A stretch of DNA of 64,000 nt from an uncultured Pseudomonadales bacterium (GTDB lineage Bacteria; Pseudomonadota; Gammaproteobacteria; Pseudomonadales; Pseudohongiellaceae), in contig CALTDI010000022.1 in NCBI GenBank assembly GCA_943842505.1, positions 35,655 through 99,654 of the forward strand, written 5' to 3'. The notes beneath the pieces were generated by a model. It saw nothing but the letters and a program-made list of their open reading frames with translations. It had not been told where the DNA came from and ran no database searches. Shown in pieces: positions 23,157 to 33,045 of the stretch (the stretch's first letter is position 1; every line of letters begins with the position of its first letter). The translations under genes were made by a program, and so were the position numbers.

Positions 23157-24649
23157 TTCTGGTAGTACTGATTAGTATTTTGTTTTTTGGCGGTGTGCTC
23201 GCCTGGCTGTCCGAGGGGCTGGATTCCAAGTTCCCTCGCGTTATTGCATTGACGGCAGTGGTGATCGATCTTCTGGTCATGTTGACGCTGCTAGGGGCCG
23301 ATGCCGGCGACTCTGGCTGGATAGTGCAATTGAATGCGCAGTGGATGCCACGCTTCGGCATTTCCTTCCACCTTGCCGCCGATGGCCTAAGTGTTCTGAT
23401 GATGCTGCTAACAGCCTTTCTTGGGGCTGTCGCCATCGGTTCTGCCTGGGATGAAATTACTGAGAAGACAGGGTTCTTCTACTTCAATCTACTGTGGACG
23501 CTAGCCGGTGTAATAGGCGTGTTCACGGCGCTAGACCTGTTCCTGTTCTTTTTCTTCTGGGAAGTAATGTTAATCCCCATGTATTTCATCATTGCGATCT
23601 GGGGCCACGAGAACAAGAACTATGCCGCGATGAAGTTTTTTATCTTCACTCAGGTAACCGGCATGTTAATGCTGATTTCGATTTTGGCATTGGCCTATTT
23701 TCATTATGTACAGTTCGGATGGTTCAGCTTCGACTACGTCGATCTGCTCAAGGTAAACACGAGTAGTGCTATCGAGATGTGGATCATGCTTGGCTTCTTC
23801 GTTGCCTTCAGTACCAAGCTGCCCAGTTTTCCTTTTCATTCCTGGCTTCCCGATGCGCACTCCCAAGCCCCTACTGCCGGTAGTGTTATCCTGGCTGGCG
23901 TGTTGCTCAAGACCGGTGCCTATGGCTTGATACGATTCGCTATACCGCTATTTCCCGAGGCGTCGATGACGTTTGCACCGTTCGCGATGACGTTAGCGGT
24001 GATCAGTATTCTGTATTGCGCCAAGGTCGCCTTCGCGCAAACCGATATCAAGCGTCTTATTGCCTATACCAGTGTCAGTCACATGGGTTTCGTTCTACTC
24101 GGTATCTATGCCTGGAACGAGCAGGCGCTACAGGGCGCGGTAATGACGATGCTGGCACACGGTTTAAGCGCCGCGGCGCTGTTTATGCTTGCCGGCGGCC
24201 TACAGCACAGAATTCACACGCGGGACATGGATCATATGGGTGGTTTCTGGGCGAAGGTGCCTCGTCTGTCTTTCGTAGCTCTGTTCTTCTCCGTTGCCGC
24301 GCTGGGCATGCCTGGTCTGGGTAACTTTGTCGGGGAATTTTTGGCCTTGCTTGGTGCCTTTAAGGCAAACATCGGTTTAACCGTGGCTGCCGCCTTCGGT
24401 CTTATCTTTGCTTCTGTCTATTCGCTATGGGTCATTCAGAAAGTGTTCCATGGCGCCTATCGAAATTCGGATTTCGATGACAGTCATCTAGCCGACCTGA
24501 GTCGCCGCGAGATGTTTTATTTCGGCGCAATGATGATAGGCCTTATCTGGATGGGTATGTATCCACAGAGTTTCCTCGATCTCTCGGCTGGGACGATAAC
24601 GCAATTGCTTAATGAAACCGGGCAGGTTCTCTTCGCGGTGGGGCAATAA
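23153..24649 (+). CDS. nuoM: NADH-quinone oxidoreductase subunit M
   Basis: FFFFWEVMLIPMYFIIAIWGHENKNYAAMKFFIFTQ, FPFHSWLPDAHSQAPTAGSVILAGVLLKTGAYG. Confidence 0.97.
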   Translation: MILVVLISILFFGGVLAWLSEGLDSKFPRVIALTAVVIDLLVMLTLLGADAGDSGWIVQLNAQWMPRFGISFHLAADGLSVLMMLLTAFLGAVAIGSAWDEITEKTGFFYFNLLWTLAGVIGVFTALDLFLFFFFWEVMLIPMYFIIAIWGHENKNYAAMKFFIFTQVTGMLMLISILALAYFHYVQFGWFSFDYVDLLKVNTSSAIEMWIMLGFFVAFSTKLPSFPFHSWLPDAHSQAPTAGSVILAGVLLKTGAYGLIRFAIPLFPEASMTFAPFAMTLAVISILYCAKVAFAQTDIKRLIAYTSVSHMGFVLLGIYAWNEQALQGAVMTMLAHGLSAAALFMLAGGLQHRIHTRDMDHMGGFWAKVPRLSFVALFFSVAALGMPGLGNFVGEFLALLGAFKANIGLTVAAAFGLIFASVYSLWVIQKVFHGAYRNSDFDDSHLADLSRREMFYFGAMMIGLIWMGMYPQSFLDLSAGTITQLLNETGQVLFAVGQ

Positions 24650-24654
24650 GAATT

Positions 24655-26124
24655 ATGACTATGACGTTTGACGATTTATTGCCTCTGATGCCGCTACTGA
24701 TAGTGACGGCAACGTCGGTCTTGGCGATGCTGATGATTGGTGTGCGTCGAAGCTATATCGTGACGGCTTCGATTACGATTACCGGTCTATTGGCGGCGAC
24801 ACTAGTCGCCATTTCGATGATGGATTCGACGAATCAGCAGATTACTCCGCTACTTATTATCGATCAGTACAGCTTGTTGTTTACCGTGCTGGTCTGTGCC
24901 TCAGCGATGCTCATCGCTATTCTTAGCTTTTCCTATTTCTTCGAGTTGGACGACCATAAGGAAGAGTTTTTCTTGCTGTTAACGATCGCGACTATAGGCG
25001 CAATCGTAATGGTCAGCAGCAATCATTTCGTTAGTACAGTCTTGGGGCTAGAGACGCTAAGCATGTCTCTATACGGCATGATCGCCTATCCAATGCACAG
25101 CAAACAGTCTGCGAAGTATCCTCTGGAAGCCTCTGTTAAATATCTTGTTCTTTCGGCCGCCGCTTCCGGTTTTATTTTATTCGGCATGGCGCTTATCTAT
25201 GCGCAGACCGGCACGCTGTCTTTTGCCAGTCTCACAGATCTGCCCATGGCTGCGGATAGTTTGGGGGATAGATATTCGATCATAGCCTTGCTGATGATAA
25301 CCGCTGGCATGGCCTTTAAGCTCTCCTTGGCACCTTTTCATATGTGGACACCCGATGTATATGAGGGCTCTCCGATTCCCGCTACGGCCTATCTCGCTAC
25401 CATAGGCAAGGCGGCGATGTTCGTCGTGTTGCTACGATTTATTCGAGTGAGTGATGCGCTAAGTTTTGATTCGATGGTGATGGCATTAACCTTGGTAGCT
25501 GCTGCGTCTATGCTGGTAGGCAATCTGCTGGCATTGCTGCAAGATAATTTGAAGCGCATACTGGCGTATTCTTCTATCGCGCATATGGGTTATCTGCTGC
25601 TTGCGCTTGTTGCCAGCCACTATGCTACCGGCACTCTCGCCGTGGAGGCCGTGACTTTCTATCTAATAGCCTATGTGATCACATCCTTAGGTGCCTTCGG
25701 TGTGGCCTCTGTCATCTCCTCTAGTGAGAAAGAGTTCGATTCTATAAAGGACTACAGGGGACTGTTCTGGAGAAACCCATGGCTGGCTAGTATTTTTATA
25801 GCGATGCTGTTGTCTCTTGCAGGAATACCATTGACGGTAGGATTTATTGGCAAGTTCTATATATTCCTCGCCGGTGTGGAGTCTGACCTTTGGATGTTAT
25901 TGGCTGTATTGGTTTTAGGCAGCGGCATAGGCCTGTATTACTACCTACGCATCGTCTATCGAATGCTCATGACTGAGAAGCACAAGATTCCTTACCGAGT
26001 GGGTGGTGTAGAGAGTGTTAGTGCCTACGGTGTATTAGCTATTCTACTATTCTTGCTTCTGCTCTTTGGTGTCTATCCCGCACCGATAATGTCATTAGTT
26101 GCTGCGGCTTCGGCGTTTATCTAA
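24655..26124 (+). CDS. nuoN: NADH-quinone oxidoreductase subunit N
   Basis: LASIFIAMLLSLAGIPLTVGFIGKFYIF, KLSLAPFHMWTPDVYEGSPIPATAYLAT; last nuo gene. Confidence 0.97.
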   Translation: MTMTFDDLLPLMPLLIVTATSVLAMLMIGVRRSYIVTASITITGLLAATLVAISMMDSTNQQITPLLIIDQYSLLFTVLVCASAMLIAILSFSYFFELDDHKEEFFLLLTIATIGAIVMVSSNHFVSTVLGLETLSMSLYGMIAYPMHSKQSAKYPLEASVKYLVLSAAASGFILFGMALIYAQTGTLSFASLTDLPMAADSLGDRYSIIALLMITAGMAFKLSLAPFHMWTPDVYEGSPIPATAYLATIGKAAMFVVLLRFIRVSDALSFDSMVMALTLVAAASMLVGNLLALLQDNLKRILAYSSIAHMGYLLLALVASHYATGTLAVEAVTFYLIAYVITSLGAFGVASVISSSEKEFDSIKDYRGLFWRNPWLASIFIAMLLSLAGIPLTVGFIGKFYIFLAGVESDLWMLLAVLVLGSGIGLYYYLRIVYRMLMTEKHKIPYRVGGVESVSAYGVLAILLFLLLLFGVYPAPIMSLVAAASAFI

Positions 26125-26190
26125 GATTTTTTTAGCCAAGCGGCTTCTCCCATTATTCGAGTTACCGAATCTATCGAGGCGCTGTCTGCT

Positions 26191-26841
26191 TTGAATGCAT
26201 CTATAGTCCAAACTCTTAAAGATAAACTTCTACAGTTAGCGATACTGACTGTTATCGTAGGTCTGCTGCTGCTTCTCAACAGCGTAACAGGCGACAGTCT
26301 GCTCGCTGCCAGGCAGGAATTCGATAGGCGCAATCTTTATCAGTTCTTCGAAGAAGGAAGTTTTGATAATGACCTGGTTCTAGATAGCTATTTACTAACG
26401 GCGGATAAGGAGAGCGAAAAACTCGAAAATTTACATCTGTTAAATCTGGACCGAGACAGGCTTGCCTATATAGCGAGAAAGGATGGGCAGGCGGTTGCGG
26501 TAGCGGTGCCTACGACTGCAGATGACGGATTCAATGGCAAGATTGAATTATTGATTGCTGTGGATATGTATGGCCGTATTAGTGCCGCGCGAGTGATCGA
26601 AGATATCAATTCCGATCAGCTTTACGGGGTAGTCGATGTCATCGGCTCGAAGTGGATGGGTGAATTTGCAGAAAACAGTATGCGAGATATCCTGCGCCTG
26701 AGCTGGCAGGCGATTACTGCCGATAATGAATATGATCAGTTCGTAGGCGCGTCAATCACCCCCAAGTCCGTTGCCAATCAGATCTACGATGCGCTCGTCT
26801 TCTACCAATCTAACCGAATAGAGCTGATGCGCGGCAGTTAG
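26191..26841 (+). CDS. orphan RnfG-like FMN-binding domain protein
   Basis: One N-terminal TM helix, a domain with RnfG-like pattern (DGFNGKIELLIAVDMYGRISAARVIED ... YDQFVGASITPKSVANQIYDAL). No rnfA/B/C/D/E neighbours. Confidence 0.8.
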   Translation: MNASIVQTLKDKLLQLAILTVIVGLLLLLNSVTGDSLLAARQEFDRRNLYQFFEEGSFDNDLVLDSYLLTADKESEKLENLHLLNLDRDRLAYIARKDGQAVAVAVPTTADDGFNGKIELLIAVDMYGRISAARVIEDINSDQLYGVVDVIGSKWMGEFAENSMRDILRLSWQAITADNEYDQFVGASITPKSVANQIYDALVFYQSNRIELMRGS

Positions 26842-26959
26842 GGCGGCTAGCGGGGCTTGAATGGTATTCAATGGTCGCTTTTCCTGGCGCCTTCGTCGCC
26901 TTGGTATTGAGGCGTAATCAGACTATCATTGTGTGTTGTATGGACAGTTAAGGACTACC

Positions 26960-27991
26960 ATGTCTGCATTTAAAGTCTCGGTTATAGGAGGGGGTAGTTT
27001 TGGTACGGTAATTGCCAATATTACTGCCGAGAACGGTCACGATGTCGGTTTCTGGATGCGCAGCGAATCTCAAGCGCAGGAGTTGAATAGGCTCCATGAG
27101 AATACCCAATACCTGCCGGACTATCGGTTGAATGAAAGAATCCATGCTACTAGCGATATGGCGGAGGCAGTCAAGGACAGTAGGCTAATCTTCGTCGCCG
27201 TGCCGAGTTCTTCCTTCAGGCAGGTAGTGAGCGACATGGTGCCCCACATCCCAGAGGACGTCATTCTTGTCAGCACCACAAAAGGCATTGAAGCGGGCAG
27301 CTTCGCCATGATGAGCCAGATACTCAATCAAGAGGCACCGCGAGCCAGGGTTGGGGTGCTAAGCGGGCCCAACCTGGCTTTAGAGATCGCCAAGAAAGAC
27401 CTTGCTGGCACTGTGATTGCCAGTCCAGAAGAAGATGTGAGAGAGATAGTCAAGAGTGCACTGAAGTCCAAGTATTTTAGAGTCTACGCCAATAACGATA
27501 TGTTTGGTGTGGAGCTTGGGGGATCGCTAAAGAACATCTATGCCATTATAGCCGGCATCGCTGCAGCCCTCGGCATGGGGCACAACACAAATAGTATGTT
27601 GGTAACTCGCGCTCTGACGGAGATGGCAAGATTTGGCAAAGAGTTGGGTGCCGATCCAATGACATTTCTAGGCCTGGCTGGCGTGGGAGATCTTGTCGTT
27701 ACCTGCTCTACACCACTAAGTCGCAACTACAGAATCGGGCTCGCGCTAGGAAAGGGCACGCCGGTAGAAAAGGCGGTTGCCGAGTTGGGTCAGGTGGCAG
27801 AGGGTGTGAATACAGTAAAGCTTGTGCGGGAGAAAGCGCAGGAATTGGGGGTATACATGCCACTTGCAAATGGCCTGTATAAGATAATTTATGAGAACGA
27901 CTCGCTGGATAATATAATCTCATCGCTGATGCTGAGCGAGCAGGCACTGGATGTAGAGTTTGCCGCTAATGAGGATAAGGTCCTAGATTAG
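26960..27991 (+). CDS. gpsA: glycerol-3-phosphate dehydrogenase [NAD(P)+]
   Basis: VIGGGSFGTVIANITAENGHDVGFWMR, GVLSGPNLALEIAKK, LGGSLKNIYAIIAGIAAALGMGHNT. ATG 26960 preferred over 26933. Confidence 0.95.
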   Translation: MSAFKVSVIGGGSFGTVIANITAENGHDVGFWMRSESQAQELNRLHENTQYLPDYRLNERIHATSDMAEAVKDSRLIFVAVPSSSFRQVVSDMVPHIPEDVILVSTTKGIEAGSFAMMSQILNQEAPRARVGVLSGPNLALEIAKKDLAGTVIASPEEDVREIVKSALKSKYFRVYANNDMFGVELGGSLKNIYAIIAGIAAALGMGHNTNSMLVTRALTEMARFGKELGADPMTFLGLAGVGDLVVTCSTPLSRNYRIGLALGKGTPVEKAVAELGQVAEGVNTVKLVREKAQELGVYMPLANGLYKIIYENDSLDNIISSLMLSEQALDVEFAANEDKVLD

Positions 27992-28062
27992 CGTCCATCA
28001 CGGTTTTCACAATGTAGTTAATGTCATCATGTGCCTATCGGCATGATGTAGAAGGAGTCTTC

Positions 28063-28610
28063 ATGTCAGACGAGCTTATAGAAATTGTAGATAATATTAA
28101 ACAGCCTTCGGTTTGGATTCGCGTGTTGTTCATGATCGTTTTTGCGGTTGCGTCCTATATTATAATTCTGCCTCTAGTTCTGGTGTTGAGTATCGCACAG
28201 GCTTTGTTCGTCCTGATTACGGGGGACAGTAATGCGAATCTCAGATACTTCTCAGCAACGCTTGAATTATATGTGTCTCAGATTATTAAATTTCTGACAT
28301 ATCTCTCCGAGGTGAAGCCTTTTCCATTCTCGGATTTGCCAGAGGTCGAGGTCGATACCCTACAGGAGGCGCCAGCTTCTCGTAGCGAAAGAAACAAGTC
28401 AGCTACTGACAAGAGCAGGGCAGCTACTTCTGCTGCAGAGAAAGCGGCAGTGAACAAAACTGCCTCGGTAAAGCCGGCAAAGAAGAAGGTTGCCAAAAGA
28501 AGGTTGCCAAGAAGAAGGTTGCTAAGAAGACGGAAACTAAGAAGACAGCGAAGAAGCCTTCGGCGACGATAGCAGTCTCAGATAAAAAGGTCGAAGACGA
28601 GGCCTCGTGA
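28063..28610 (+). CDS. DUF4389 membrane protein with Lys/Ala-rich C-terminal tail, apparent frameshift near 28495
   Basis: Hydrophobic DUF4389-like N-terminus (QPSVWIRVLFMIVFAVASYIIILPLVLVLSIAQALFVLITGDSNANLRYFSATLELYVSQIIKFLTYLSEVKPFPFS). As given the frame ends at 28572 in Arg-rich sequence; adding one base at A4 28495-28498 yields KKKVAKKKVAKKKVAKKTETKKTAKKPSATIAVSDKKVEDEAS* ending at 28610. Confidence 0.8.
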
Positions 28611-28660
28611 TGCGTGGCTACTGTTATTAGAAACTAAGAAGGGTTGAACGGAGTTATGCC

Positions 28661-29119
28661 ATGCTATTGTATCTACTACGCCATGCGATAGCCGAGGATA
28701 GTGCGGAGTCTGATTCGGCTCGAGAGCTAACGCCAAAGGGTATGGACCAGGCGCGTTCGATTGCAAGAGTGTTTAATCAACATTCTCCGCAGGTTGATAG
28801 GGTGATCTGCAGTCCCTACGCGCGAGCGCAGCAGACAGCGGCTTCAATAATGCGACTGTTTCCTGAGTTGGATTTAACCCTTGATGCAGGCATTACGCCC
28901 GACGGAGACGTCTATCGCGTGATGGATGCTATCGAGAGTTACGATCTTCAGCAGGTGCTGCTGGTTAGTCACAACCCATTTCTCTCAAACTTGCTGTCGC
29001 TGTTGGTGGATGGCACTATGGAGTCCCATCGGCCGGTAGGTAACGCCACATTACACTGCGTGTCGATGGATGTGGTAGCTCCCGGGTGTGGCGAAATTCT
29101 TTATACTTTAGAGCCGTAA
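28661..29119 (+). CDS. sixA: phosphohistidine phosphatase SixA
   Basis: LYLLRHAIAEDSAESDSARELTPKGMDQA, VLLVSHNPFLSNLLSLL. Confidence 0.92.
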   Translation: MLLYLLRHAIAEDSAESDSARELTPKGMDQARSIARVFNQHSPQVDRVICSPYARAQQTAASIMRLFPELDLTLDAGITPDGDVYRVMDAIESYDLQQVLLVSHNPFLSNLLSLLVDGTMESHRPVGNATLHCVSMDVVAPGCGEILYTLEP

Positions 29120-29146
29120 CTCTGTATCTCGGTAGGCATAGAGCGG

Positions 29147-30157
29147 TTGCAAAACGAAACAACTATGAGTTTTAAAATGTGTACAACTACTAAACGACTT
29201 TGTTTGATGGTCTTGGCTCTAGCTGGTTTTCCGCTATTGGGCTTTGGGCAGACGAGTGCTGTGGAAGTTGGGTTTACAGATCATAGCCTCATCACCGGAT
29301 TTGCTTATTCTGAAATCATCGAGAGAGAATTAGAGCGAGATATAAACCACCAAGTCGTTCTCGGCGCATTAGAGCGCGTTCGCGGTGAGGTGATACCGGA
29401 GAACTCACAGAGGCTCAGGGGCGACGTCACTAAGATAAACTACGAAGTTTCAGAGGAATTTACCGGCGCAGACGTTTATCAATTCTTTCAAGAGCAGCTC
29501 GAAAGCAGAAACTATGAAGCGCTCTTTAGTTGCGAGGGCAGGGCGTGCGGCAGCAGTAACTATTGGGCTAACGACATTTTTCGAAATCGAATCTTATATG
29601 GCCCCGAGCGTAATCAGTTTTATATGGCTTTCCGCTCCAGGGCTGCTGTTGAGAATGCGCCTTACTTCTCGTTATATATCATCACTAGGGTGAACAGAAG
29701 AATCTATGCCTATATCGAAATCATCGAGCCGGGTGGCACTCAGGATCCGGAACAAATTGCGGCAATTGAAGAGCCGCAAGTAGAAAAGGTATCGGTGAGT
29801 TCTGCGGCGAGCTCGAGCATTCTGCAACAACTGCGAGAGCAGGGTAGTGTGATCCTGCCAGGAATAGATTTTCAATCGAACGATCGTTTGCCGGCCTCGT
29901 TAGATGTAGCTTCTCTTGTCGCCGCGCTTCAGGCTGATGTATCTGTTTCTGTCTATCTGGTCGCGCACCTGAATCAGGAAGGGTTGCCTCTAGAGGAGTT
30001 AATGGAGCGGTCCGTGGCGCGAGCGAGCTCGCTAAGACAGGCGTTAATTGCAGCTGGCATTTCGGCTAAACGAATTGAGGCTGCTGGAGTGGGGCCGCTG
30101 GCGCCGAGCTGCGCAGTCGATAATTGTGCGCAGCGCGTCGAGCTCGTGCTGCGCTGA
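29147..30157 (+). CDS. DUF4892-like secreted protein with OmpA-like C-terminal segment
   Basis: Signal peptide. DUF4892-like body (ADVYQFFQEQLESRNYEALFSCEGRACGSSNYWANDIF) and C-terminal RASSLRQALIAAGISAKRIEAAGVGPLAPSC. Confidence 0.75.
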   Translation: MQNETTMSFKMCTTTKRLCLMVLALAGFPLLGFGQTSAVEVGFTDHSLITGFAYSEIIERELERDINHQVVLGALERVRGEVIPENSQRLRGDVTKINYEVSEEFTGADVYQFFQEQLESRNYEALFSCEGRACGSSNYWANDIFRNRILYGPERNQFYMAFRSRAAVENAPYFSLYIITRVNRRIYAYIEIIEPGGTQDPEQIAAIEEPQVEKVSVSSAASSSILQQLREQGSVILPGIDFQSNDRLPASLDVASLVAALQADVSVSVYLVAHLNQEGLPLEELMERSVARASSLRQALIAAGISAKRIEAAGVGPLAPSCAVDNCAQRVELVLR

Positions 30158-30162
30158 GTTAG

Positions 30163-30711
30163 TTACTTATTTAATAGAGATAAAAATTCCGCACGTGTCG
30201 ACTGGCTATTTCTGAATGCGCCAAGCATACAAGACGTAGTCATTATCGAGTTTTGCTTTTGTACGCCGCGCATCATCATGCACATATGTTGTGCCTCGAT
30301 AATAACCGCTGCGCCCGCAGCGCTGGTCTTCTCTACTATGCAGTTGGCGATTTCGTTTGTAAGATTTTCCTGAATCTGAAGACGCCTGGCGTAAACATCG
30401 ACAATCCTGGCTATTTTCGAAAGGCCTATTACTTTTCTATTCGGAATGTATGCTACATGGCACTTTCCTATGAAAGGAAGCATGTGGTGTTCGCACATGG
30501 AATAGAGTTCGATATTCTTTACAATTACCATCTCGTCAGTGTCAGATGGAAACATGGCGTTATTGATGACTTCGTCGATATTCATCGAGTAGCCTTGTGT
30601 GAGGAACTCCATAGCCTTTGCCGCCCGCTTCGGGGTGTCTACGAGTCCTGCGCGCTGAGGATCCTCGCCAATTTGCGTAAGAATATCCAAAAAAGCCTGT
30701 TCCATAGTCAT
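30163..30711 (-). CDS. folE: GTP cyclohydrolase I
   Basis: [68 protein letters not shown]. Confidence 0.96.
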   Translation of the reverse strand: MTMEQAFLDILTQIGEDPQRAGLVDTPKRAAKAMEFLTQGYSMNIDEVINNAMFPSDTDEMVIVKNIELYSMCEHHMLPFIGKCHVAYIPNRKVIGLSKIARIVDVYARRLQIQENLTNEIANCIVEKTSAAGAAVIIEAQHMCMMMRGVQKQNSIMTTSCMLGAFRNSQSTRAEFLSLLNK

Positions 30712-30902
30712 TCACCGTTTCTCGAGATCGTCGGCTAGTTGATCTCTTTCTATATATTAAACCTGTGTATTGCCGCTTCTACTTTAGGAACGAGAGATTA
30801 GCATATTAATTGCTTGTTGATGAAATCTACGTAATTTATCGATTGCCAGATTACATTTTCAGCTACAATCGCCTATTCAGTCCAAGAAGCTTTGAGAATA
30901 AA

Positions 30903-31778
30903 GTGACCATTGAAGATTACTTGCAAGAGGTAGCGCTGAGGTTAGATGCAGCCGGACTTTGTTATGGTCATGGCACGGACAATCCTTCGGACGAAGCCTT
31001 CTATCTTGTCTATGGTTTCTTGGGTATAGATTTTGCTGACGCTCGCGCCGTGCACCGTGTGCTGGATGGTGAGCAACTGGAGTCGCTTGAGGCTGTACTC
31101 AAACGCCGAATCGACGAGCGTGTTCCAACAGCCTATTTGTTGGGTAGAGCCTGGTTCGCCGGCTACGAGTTTCACTGTGACGATAGGGCGCTCGTACCAC
31201 GCTCGCCCATAGCCGAACTTATACTGGGCGAGTTTCAGCCCTTACTGCGGGATCGGCCAAGCAGGGTATTGGATCTTTGCACCGGTGGCGGAAGTATTGG
31301 AATTGCTATGGCCTTGCAGTGGCCGGATTGTCATATTGACCTAGTTGATATATCCGCAGATGCGCTGGAATTGGCAAGTAAAAATATTGCCCTGCATGGC
31401 CTGGAATCTCGGGTGAATTGCATTGAGAGCGATCTATTTGCCAATGTTAGCGGCCGCTATGACCTGATAGTAGCCAATCCGCCCTATGTTCCCATGCAGG
31501 AATTTGAAGATTTGCCGGATGAATTCGGCCACGAGCCCTCTCTTGGTCTGCTCAGCGCTGACGAGGGCTTGCAGATACCTCTTCAAATTATGCGGGATTC
31601 GGTCGATCACCTGAGAGCGGACGGTTTATTGGTGATGGAGGTGGGCTACAGCAATTTCCAATTAGCACAGCGGCTGCAGCAGGTACCATTGCTTTGGTTG
31701 GACTTCGAGCATGGCGGGGAGGGGGTGCTAGCCCTTACCGGCAGGCAACTACAGCAGTACAGAGAACAGTTTAATTAG
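30903..31778 (+). CDS. prmB: ribosomal protein uL3 N5-glutamine methyltransferase
   Basis: RVLDLCTGGGSIGIA, NPPYVPMQE (NPPY motif). GTG 30903 is a likely start within ORF 30810-31778. Confidence 0.92.
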   Translation: MTIEDYLQEVALRLDAAGLCYGHGTDNPSDEAFYLVYGFLGIDFADARAVHRVLDGEQLESLEAVLKRRIDERVPTAYLLGRAWFAGYEFHCDDRALVPRSPIAELILGEFQPLLRDRPSRVLDLCTGGGSIGIAMALQWPDCHIDLVDISADALELASKNIALHGLESRVNCIESDLFANVSGRYDLIVANPPYVPMQEFEDLPDEFGHEPSLGLLSADEGLQIPLQIMRDSVDHLRADGLLVMEVGYSNFQLAQRLQQVPLLWLDFEHGGEGVLALTGRQLQQYREQFN

Positions 31779-31849
31779 TGTACAATCGCGTGTTTTTCGG
31801 CCCTGCTGTCAGAATTCGTCAGAAATAACTTCTCTATTTGAGTATTCGT

Positions 31850-32935
31850 ATGTCAGGAAACAGTTTCGGTAAATTGTTCACTGTAACTAGCTTCGGTGAA
31901 AGCCATGGGCCTGCGCTCGGCTGTGTGATAGACGGCTGTCCTCCTGGTATGGAGCTGACCGAAGCCGATATGCAGCACGATCTGAATCGTCGCAAGCCAG
32001 GGCAGAGTCGCTTCACCACGCAGCGCCGAGAGGACGATACGGTAAGAATCCTATCCGGTGTATTCGAGGGCAAGACCACTGGAACCCCTATTGGTCTGCT
32101 AATCGAGAATACGGATCAGCGCTCCAAAGACTACAGTAAGATCAAAGACCAGTTTCGCCCAGCCCATGCTGACTTTACCTATTGGGAGAAGTACGGTATT
32201 CGGGACTATCGAGGCGGAGGGCGTGCATCTGCCCGTGAGACGGCAATGCGAGTGGCCGCGGGCGCTATAGCCAAGAAATACCTGCGAGAGACCTGTGGTA
32301 CCGAGATTCGTGGCTATCTCAGTCAGCTCGGCCCAATTTCGATCGATTCGGTTGACTATCAGGAAGTTGAGAACAACCCCTTCTTCTGTCCAGATGCGTC
32401 GAAAGTTGCGGAAATGGAGCAGTATATGGCCGCTCTCAGTAAAGAGGGCAACTCAATAGGCGCCAGAATCAATGTGTGTGCGTCAAATGTACCGGTTGGG
32501 CTGGGTGAGCCAATATTCGATCGATTGGATGCGGATATCGCCAAGGCCCTGATGAGCATCAATGCCGTGAAGGGTGTAGAGATCGGGGCGGGATTCGAAT
32601 CGGTCACACAGAAAGGTAGTGAGCACCGCGATGAAATAACGCCACAGGGCTTTGAGGGCAACAATGCTGGCGGCGTACTTGGCGGAATCTCTAGCGGGCA
32701 GGATATCCTCGCTAGCATTGCTCTGAAGCCTACTTCGAGTATTCGTCTGCCCGGTAAGTCCATCAATATCGCCGGTGAGGCGGATGAAGTCATAACTACG
32801 GGGCGTCATGACCCCTGCGTAGGCATTAGAGCAACGCCTATAGCGGAAGCCATGCTGGCGCTAGTCCTCATAGACCATCTGCTTCGAGACCGTGGCCAGA
32901 ACTTTGCGCTTAGATCACCGGGAACGACGATCTAA
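31850..32935 (+). CDS. aroC: chorismate synthase
   Basis: [73 protein letters not shown]. Confidence 0.97.
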   Translation: MSGNSFGKLFTVTSFGESHGPALGCVIDGCPPGMELTEADMQHDLNRRKPGQSRFTTQRREDDTVRILSGVFEGKTTGTPIGLLIENTDQRSKDYSKIKDQFRPAHADFTYWEKYGIRDYRGGGRASARETAMRVAAGAIAKKYLRETCGTEIRGYLSQLGPISIDSVDYQEVENNPFFCPDASKVAEMEQYMAALSKEGNSIGARINVCASNVPVGLGEPIFDRLDADIAKALMSINAVKGVEIGAGFESVTQKGSEHRDEITPQGFEGNNAGGVLGGISSGQDILASIALKPTSSIRLPGKSINIAGEADEVITTGRHDPCVGIRATPIAEAMLALVLIDHLLRDRGQNFALRSPGTTI

Positions 32936-33045
32936 GATAGTAATTTATGCTGATTTATCTATTTTAAATAGCTTTAATATCAGAAATTTAAGAAATTTAA
33001 TTAATTTAAAATATAGAAACTGCATAGGCAGTATTGGTGAGGAAA

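Noticed and set aside
28490-28505. Programmed -1 frameshifting in the DUF4389 gene
   Set aside because: GCC AAA AGA AGG is not a good X-XXY-YYZ slippery heptamer; a simple indel in an A run explains it better.
30253-30738. 161-aa plus-strand ORF
   Set aside because: Antisense to well-supported folE.
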